From positions 300,189-364,188 of the forward strand of contig NZ_SLUN01000001.1 of the NCBI RefSeq assembly GCF_004340685.1: a stretch of DNA of 64,000 nt, given 5' to 3'. Made by a program: the position numbers and the translations under genes. The notes beneath the pieces were generated by a model. The model did no database searches, was not told the origin of the DNA, and saw only the letters and a program-made list of their open reading frames with translations. Shown here piece by piece: positions 61,178-64,000 of the stretch (positions are counted from its first letter, which is position 1; each line of letters opens with the position of its first letter). The DNA comes from Hydrogenispora ethanolica. GTDB lineage: Bacteria; Bacillota; UBA4882; UBA8346.

Positions 61178-61405
61178 TGCAACGACATGAATCCCTAGTG
61201 TATATGATTTGCGAAAATAACGAACGATCTACCGTTTTTTCGTAAATCATGTGATTTAAAAGCGTTGTGATAAACCCTGCCCGAAGGTCAGGGTGAACAC
61301 AAAAGCTCAGAAAAGCAAGTGATAAAGTCGATTTTTAATCCTTTGACAGAGTGATTTCCGAATTTGAGGACTTTATCACATGGCTTTTAAGATCATGTCG
61401 TTGCA
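61178..61405. repeat. 13-bp inverted repeat flanking repeat copy 6
   Basis: TGCAACGACATGA (61178-61190) and TCATGTCGTTGCA (61393-61405) are exact complements that bracket the palindromic element at 61256-61390. This suggests that the element inserted into an older palindromic or hairpin sequence. Confidence 0.6.
61256..61390 (+). repeat. 135-bp interspersed palindromic element, copy 6
   Basis: Canonical ends and internal CCCTG..CAGGG hairpin, the same length and orientation as copies 1 and 5. It marks the left border of the acquired AT-richer segment. Confidence 0.9.
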
Positions 61406-61464
61406 CGGAGGATGAAAAACTGCGGTCGTCAACGGAAGCCATAACTTGGTTGCCAGACAGAATG

Positions 61465-61536
61465 GTAGAGTAGAGAAAGGCACGGATGCCTTCCCCCCTC
61501 GTCAAACCGTACGTGCGGTTTTCCCGCATACGGCTT
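61465..61536 (-). mobile_element. Group II intron 3' fragment (domains V and VI)
   Basis: On the minus strand AGCCGTATGCGGGAAAACCG followed by CACGTACGGTTT forms the domain V hairpin, with the catalytic AGC at its base. GACGAGGGGGGAAGGCA and TGCCTTTCTCTACTCTAC complete a domain VI-like 3' end. No reverse transcriptase gene or domains I-IV remain, so this is a truncated, immobile copy. Confidence 0.7.
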
Positions 61537-61546
61537 TCCAACAAAC

Positions 61547-61680
61547 TTAGGCGGCGTTGGTACAGGCTTCGACGATCACGTAATCTTCTTTGGTCAGAAG
61601 GTTTTTAAAACTTTGGAATGATGTTTGATCAAAGTAGTACTTGGTAGTCGTTATGCTTCCTTGGTCTGGTTTATCACCGA
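61547..61680 (-). pseudogene. Transposase fragment, possibly IS110 family
   Basis: A short minus-strand frame ends FKNLLTKEDYVIVEACTNAA then a stop. The VIVEACTNA segment resembles the N-terminal domain of IS110-type transposases, where the Glu is catalytic. It is cut off directly by the group II intron remnant and has no start. The assignment is tentative. Confidence 0.35.
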
Positions 61681-61683
61681 TGG

Positions 61684-62033
61684 TTAATCCTTATCCTCTA
61701 TTTTCATTACTAAAGTATTTTGTTTGCCCCAGTTGCACATTTCATCCAATATAGGAAGAAATGATAACCCTTTGGAGGACAAGGAATATTCTACCTTTGG
61801 TGGAATTTGAGCATATTCCTTGCGCACAATCATTCCGTCATTTTCCAGTTCTTTCAGTTGCGTGCTTAGCATTTTATGGGTGATATATGGGATGTTTCGC
61901 TTTAACTCACCATATCTCAATGTTGTTTCACAGGCCAATTCATACAGAAGTTTTAATTTCCATTTTCCCCCAATAATAGCAAGTGTATTTTCAAACGGGG
62001 CCTGTTTGCTACGGCATATATTTTCTATACCAT
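61684..62033 (-). pseudogene. HxlR-family regulator, frameshifted near its start
   Basis: Reading from the ATG at 62033 (AAAGGAGAG upstream), the frame stops at the third codon. One base inserted after ATGG would restore a full 116-residue HxlR protein: ENICRSKQAPFENTLAI, then IGGKWKLKLLYELACETT, LRYGELKRNIPYITHKML, and KVEYSLSSKGLSFLPILD. The downstream 84 residues alone lack part of the winged helix. Either the gene is broken or the base was lost in sequencing. It is divergent from the OYE gene, which it would have controlled. Confidence 0.75.
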
Positions 62034-62050
62034 TACTCTCCTTTCGGTGT

Positions 62051-62073
62051 GTATACTACAAAATAGTGCGTAC
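62051..62073. promoter_or_regulatory. Putative HxlR operator between divergent genes
   Basis: GTATACTACAAAATAGTGCGTAC contains the inverted pair ACTA / TAGT and flanking GTAT / GCGTAC. HxlR proteins typically bind such TACT..AGTA repeats between divergent genes. Confidence 0.4.
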
Positions 62074-62152
62074 TTTCTTTTATCAATATAATTCATTATA
62101 ATAGAAAATGTAAATATGTTCAAGGTTGAGAAAGGTTTAGGAGCGTGATTGT

Positions 62153-63172
62153 ATGTCAAATATATTTAGTCCGATTCAAGTGAAAAACATTCATTTTGCC
62201 AACAGGGTTGTTATGGCCCCTATGGTGCGTTTCGGTTACCCAAGCAAAAACGGCATTATGGGTGAAAAACTCTTACAGGATTATTTAGGACGGTCAGACA
62301 AAGGAATCGGCTTAATGATTAGCCAAGTGCTTTCCATATCCGCCGAAAAAGAGATAGCAGGCGGAGCAGGCGCTTATTCTGAACTGCACATTGGCTATCT
62401 AAATAAAATAGCGGAAGCCTGTCATAAAAACGAAACCAGATTTTTTGCGCAGCTTGGTTTACCTGGTTTCAGTTTTTATGATAACAATTCGGAAGATGTC
62501 AATAAGCTGACAAAGAATGATTTAGTCAAAATTAGAGATGGGTTTATTTGTGGCGCAGAGATTTGCAAAAAAGCTGGCCTTGATGGTATTGAATTGCATG
62601 GAGCGCATACCTTTTTTCTGAATATGATAGCATCGTCCTATTCCAATAAACGGCAGGATGCTTATGGCGGTGATTTAATCGGAAGATTAACTTTGGTAAA
62701 GGAAATTACGGAGGCGATTAAAAGTTTCGCCGGAGATCACTTTATTGTATCCTATCGAATGGGTTGGGGTGACAATCTGGATATAGATGTCCAGACAGCT
62801 CAAGCTCTGGAGAATATGGGTATTGATATGTTGCATGTGTCTACTGGAATACCCGAAGATAGGAAACTGCAATTGCCTACGGCTTTTGAATACAATGATG
62901 CAGTCTACACAGGATGCCATGTTAAAAAGCATGTAAATATCCCTGTCATTGCTGTGAATGACATTAAGACATTGGACAGAGGAAATGTATTGATTGAAAA
63001 TAACTGCTGTGATTTTGTGGCATATGGAAAGCCCTTTTTAGCCGATTCAGATTTCATAAAGCATTCCATGAAAGACAGCGACTATAAGCCCTGCTTTGAA
63101 TGCCGCGAATGTAAATGGTTCACAAATGGCGAAAAATGTCCGGCACAAATAATAGCCAAAGCCCATTCATAA
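62153..63172 (+). CDS. Old yellow enzyme-like NADH:flavin oxidoreductase (acquired)
   Basis: A 339-residue FMN barrel. It begins SNIFSPIQVKNIHFANRVVMAPMVRFGYP and has ELHGAHTFFLNMIASSYSNKR, DAYGGDLIGRLTLVKEI and a C-terminal CFECRECKWFTNGEKC cysteine set. Codon use is clearly AT-richer than in the surrounding genes, and the partner genes on both sides are damaged, which points to recent acquisition. The nitroreductase remnant downstream suggests a former xenobiotic- or enone-reducing operon under HxlR control. Confidence 0.9.
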   Translation: MSNIFSPIQVKNIHFANRVVMAPMVRFGYPSKNGIMGEKLLQDYLGRSDKGIGLMISQVLSISAEKEIAGGAGAYSELHIGYLNKIAEACHKNETRFFAQLGLPGFSFYDNNSEDVNKLTKNDLVKIRDGFICGAEICKKAGLDGIELHGAHTFFLNMIASSYSNKRQDAYGGDLIGRLTLVKEITEAIKSFAGDHFIVSYRMGWGDNLDIDVQTAQALENMGIDMLHVSTGIPEDRKLQLPTAFEYNDAVYTGCHVKKHVNIPVIAVNDIKTLDRGNVLIENNCCDFVAYGKPFLADSDFIKHSMKDSDYKPCFECRECKWFTNGEKCPAQIIAKAHS

Positions 63173-63206
63173 TTGAAATTGTAGGAAACGATTGGGGGGG
63201 GTAACA

Positions 63207-63490
63207 ATGGATTTTTTAGATTTAGTAAAAGACCGCTGTTCGGTCAGAAAATTCAACAACAAAAGAGTGGAGCAAGAAAAGGTTGATTTGATTTTGGAAG
63301 CGGGCAGACTTGCACCAACGGCTGTGAATTATCAATCTCAACGGATTCTTGTGCTTAAATTCCGAGGATAGCTTAGACATTCTGAAAACATGCACACCAT
63401 ATCATTTTCAAGCACCTTTAGCTTTACTTGTATGCTATGACAATACAATTAGTTGGAAAAGAACAGTTGATGGTAGAGATATGGGAAGCC
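63207..63490 (+). pseudogene. Nitroreductase, frameshifted and truncated
   Basis: The reading frame from 63207 gives SVRKFNNKRVEQEKVDLILE then AGRLAPTAVNYQSQRILVLK, the N-terminus of a nitroreductase, and stops at 63371. The next frame continues the same protein (NSEDSLDILKTCTPYHFQAP, LALLVCYDNTISWKR) until about 63490, where GC-rich unrelated sequence begins. The C-terminal half, with the rest of the FMN site, is missing. A G-rich site precedes the ATG. Confidence 0.85.
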
Positions 63491-63502
63491 AGGAGGTCCG
63501 CC

Positions 63503-63769
63503 ATGTTAACCGGTGACAGCAAAGGCATTTAAAAATTTATCCTCCATCGTCTCTGGCAGATCCATGAGAAGATTGTCAACCTTGACCCGGAATTCCGGGA
63601 ACTGGGCGAGGAACCGGGTCAATTGCTGAAACAGCTCACCGCCAAGTTGACTCCCGACGACCAAAAACTCCTGGACCGTTATGATTGTCGCCGGATGGAT
63701 CAGATGAACCGGCAGGACGAATTGATTTACAGTGAGGGATTGATGGACGGAATATTGTTCGGGTATTGA
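63503..63769 (+). pseudogene. Small helical protein (DUF6809-like) with an early stop
   Basis: A good AGGAGG site precedes the ATG, but codon 10 is TAA (63530-63532). The same frame then runs on as ILHRLWQIHEKIVNLDPEFR, LTPDDQKLLDRYDCRR and ELIYSEGLMDGILFGY to 63769. The end resembles small Bacillota proteins of the DUF6809 kind (helical, ending in a YGFRLGARL-like segment), but the match is by eye only. GC content fits the native chromosome, not the acquired segment. Confidence 0.45.
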
Positions 63770-64000
63770 GTACCCGCCTTCCCCGGCGCTCCGTCCTCCA
63801 TCCCGGCCCACCTAATATATCAGTCGATCTCCCCTCATGTCAGGTATGGTCTTCCGTCCAACTAGGATATTCTTCATCCTTGTAAGGGATGCCAGGATCC
63901 GTGTAAGATATAATGGAAGTGCCAGCATCCGATTCGCAAAACGTAGGTTAAACTAAGCGAGAGCTTAGAACAGAGCTACAATACGAAGGAGGCTGACACT
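63770..64000 (+). other. Right-edge leader region, possible IS left end
   Basis: Two direct repeats (GCCAGGATCC at 63891 and GCCAGCATCC at 63921), a TATAAT at 63909-63914, a CTAAGC-gaga-GCTTAG hairpin (63953-63968) and a GAAGGAGG ribosome site near the edge show that a rightward gene begins just beyond the window. Spaced terminal repeats of this kind occur at the ends of IS21-type elements, but the gene is out of view. Confidence 0.35.

Noticed and set aside
61335..61544. 69-codon minus-strand frame
   Set aside because: It spans the intron remnant and the palindromic element and is not a protein-like sequence.
63506..63811. 101-codon minus-strand frame
   Set aside because: Antisense to a better plus-strand frame with an AGGAGG site; no homology seen.

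Overview
The window is about 64 kb of moderately high-GC bacterial chromosome. Strong AGGAGG-type ribosome sites, sigmaA-like promoters, a YesM/YesN two-component system, the DUF134/NifX/Mrp cluster, the NifU-like/GGGtGRT pair and several Fe-S aldo/keto reductases point to an anaerobic, saccharolytic member of the Bacillota (clostridial or Limnochordia/Hydrogenispora-like). No rRNA, intact tRNA or CRISPR array is visible, so the taxon cannot be fixed from the window alone.

Layout. 1-2983: an ABC sugar importer (permease cut by the left edge, binding protein) behind an enolase-superfamily sugar-acid dehydratase, with a perfect 28-bp palindrome on its promoter. 3649-5723: DUF134 regulator, NifX-like protein and Mrp ATPase, whose promoter spacer is filled by a palindrome. 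5846-7829: a TetR regulator and an Fe-S aldo/keto reductase, each preceded by the same 18-bp operator. 8215-15592: DUF1284 protein, a LytTR/membrane/ferredoxin unit, an EamA exporter, a Gfo/Idh/MocA enzyme, an alpha/beta hydrolase and the GTPase EngB. 15609-26679: a three-gene sugar ABC importer, a polysaccharide deacetylase, and a YesM/YesN pair followed by two more paralogous binding proteins with no permease. 27007-30175: an XRE repressor, a 0.6-kb gene-poor stretch and an HD-GYP / PAS / HD-GYP group. 30355-32109: a ketopantoate-reductase-family enzyme and an FMN reductase. 32861-46210: a large divergent carbohydrate locus. Leftward are an isomerase, a zinc dehydrogenase, an OYE oxidoreductase and an Rbs-type importer; rightward are a PfkB kinase, a class II aldolase, a DeoR repressor, a rhamnulokinase-like kinase, a pentulose-phosphate epimerase and a PHP phosphoesterase. 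46698-53222: NTF2-like, MFS, MerR, a cell-wall amidase and a two-gene unit of unknown function. 53426-61004: NifU-like/GGGtGRT, CrcB, an ACT-ACT-metallo-beta-lactamase fusion, an Fe-S aldo/keto reductase, and an EamA exporter divergent from a LysR regulator. 61.1-63.8 kb: an AT-richer, decaying acquired segment with intron and IS debris, a frameshifted HxlR regulator, an intact OYE gene and a broken nitroreductase.

The most unusual content lies between the genes. (1) Six intergenic arrays are built of 21-nt tandem units. Each unit is centred on a palindrome, but the palindrome differs between array classes: GGAAAT..ATTTCC at four loci, AAAGAGCTCTTT at one and AAAGATCGATCTTT at one. (2) Six copies of a ~135-bp element with 19-bp terminal inverted repeats and a covarying internal hairpin all lie in one orientation; one supplies the stop codon of its neighbour. 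(3) Two tandem nested hairpin elements of about 85 bp sit between convergent genes. (4) A perfect 22-bp-stem hairpin lies inside one 21-nt array. These are sequence observations; function and novelty need searches that could not be run here.
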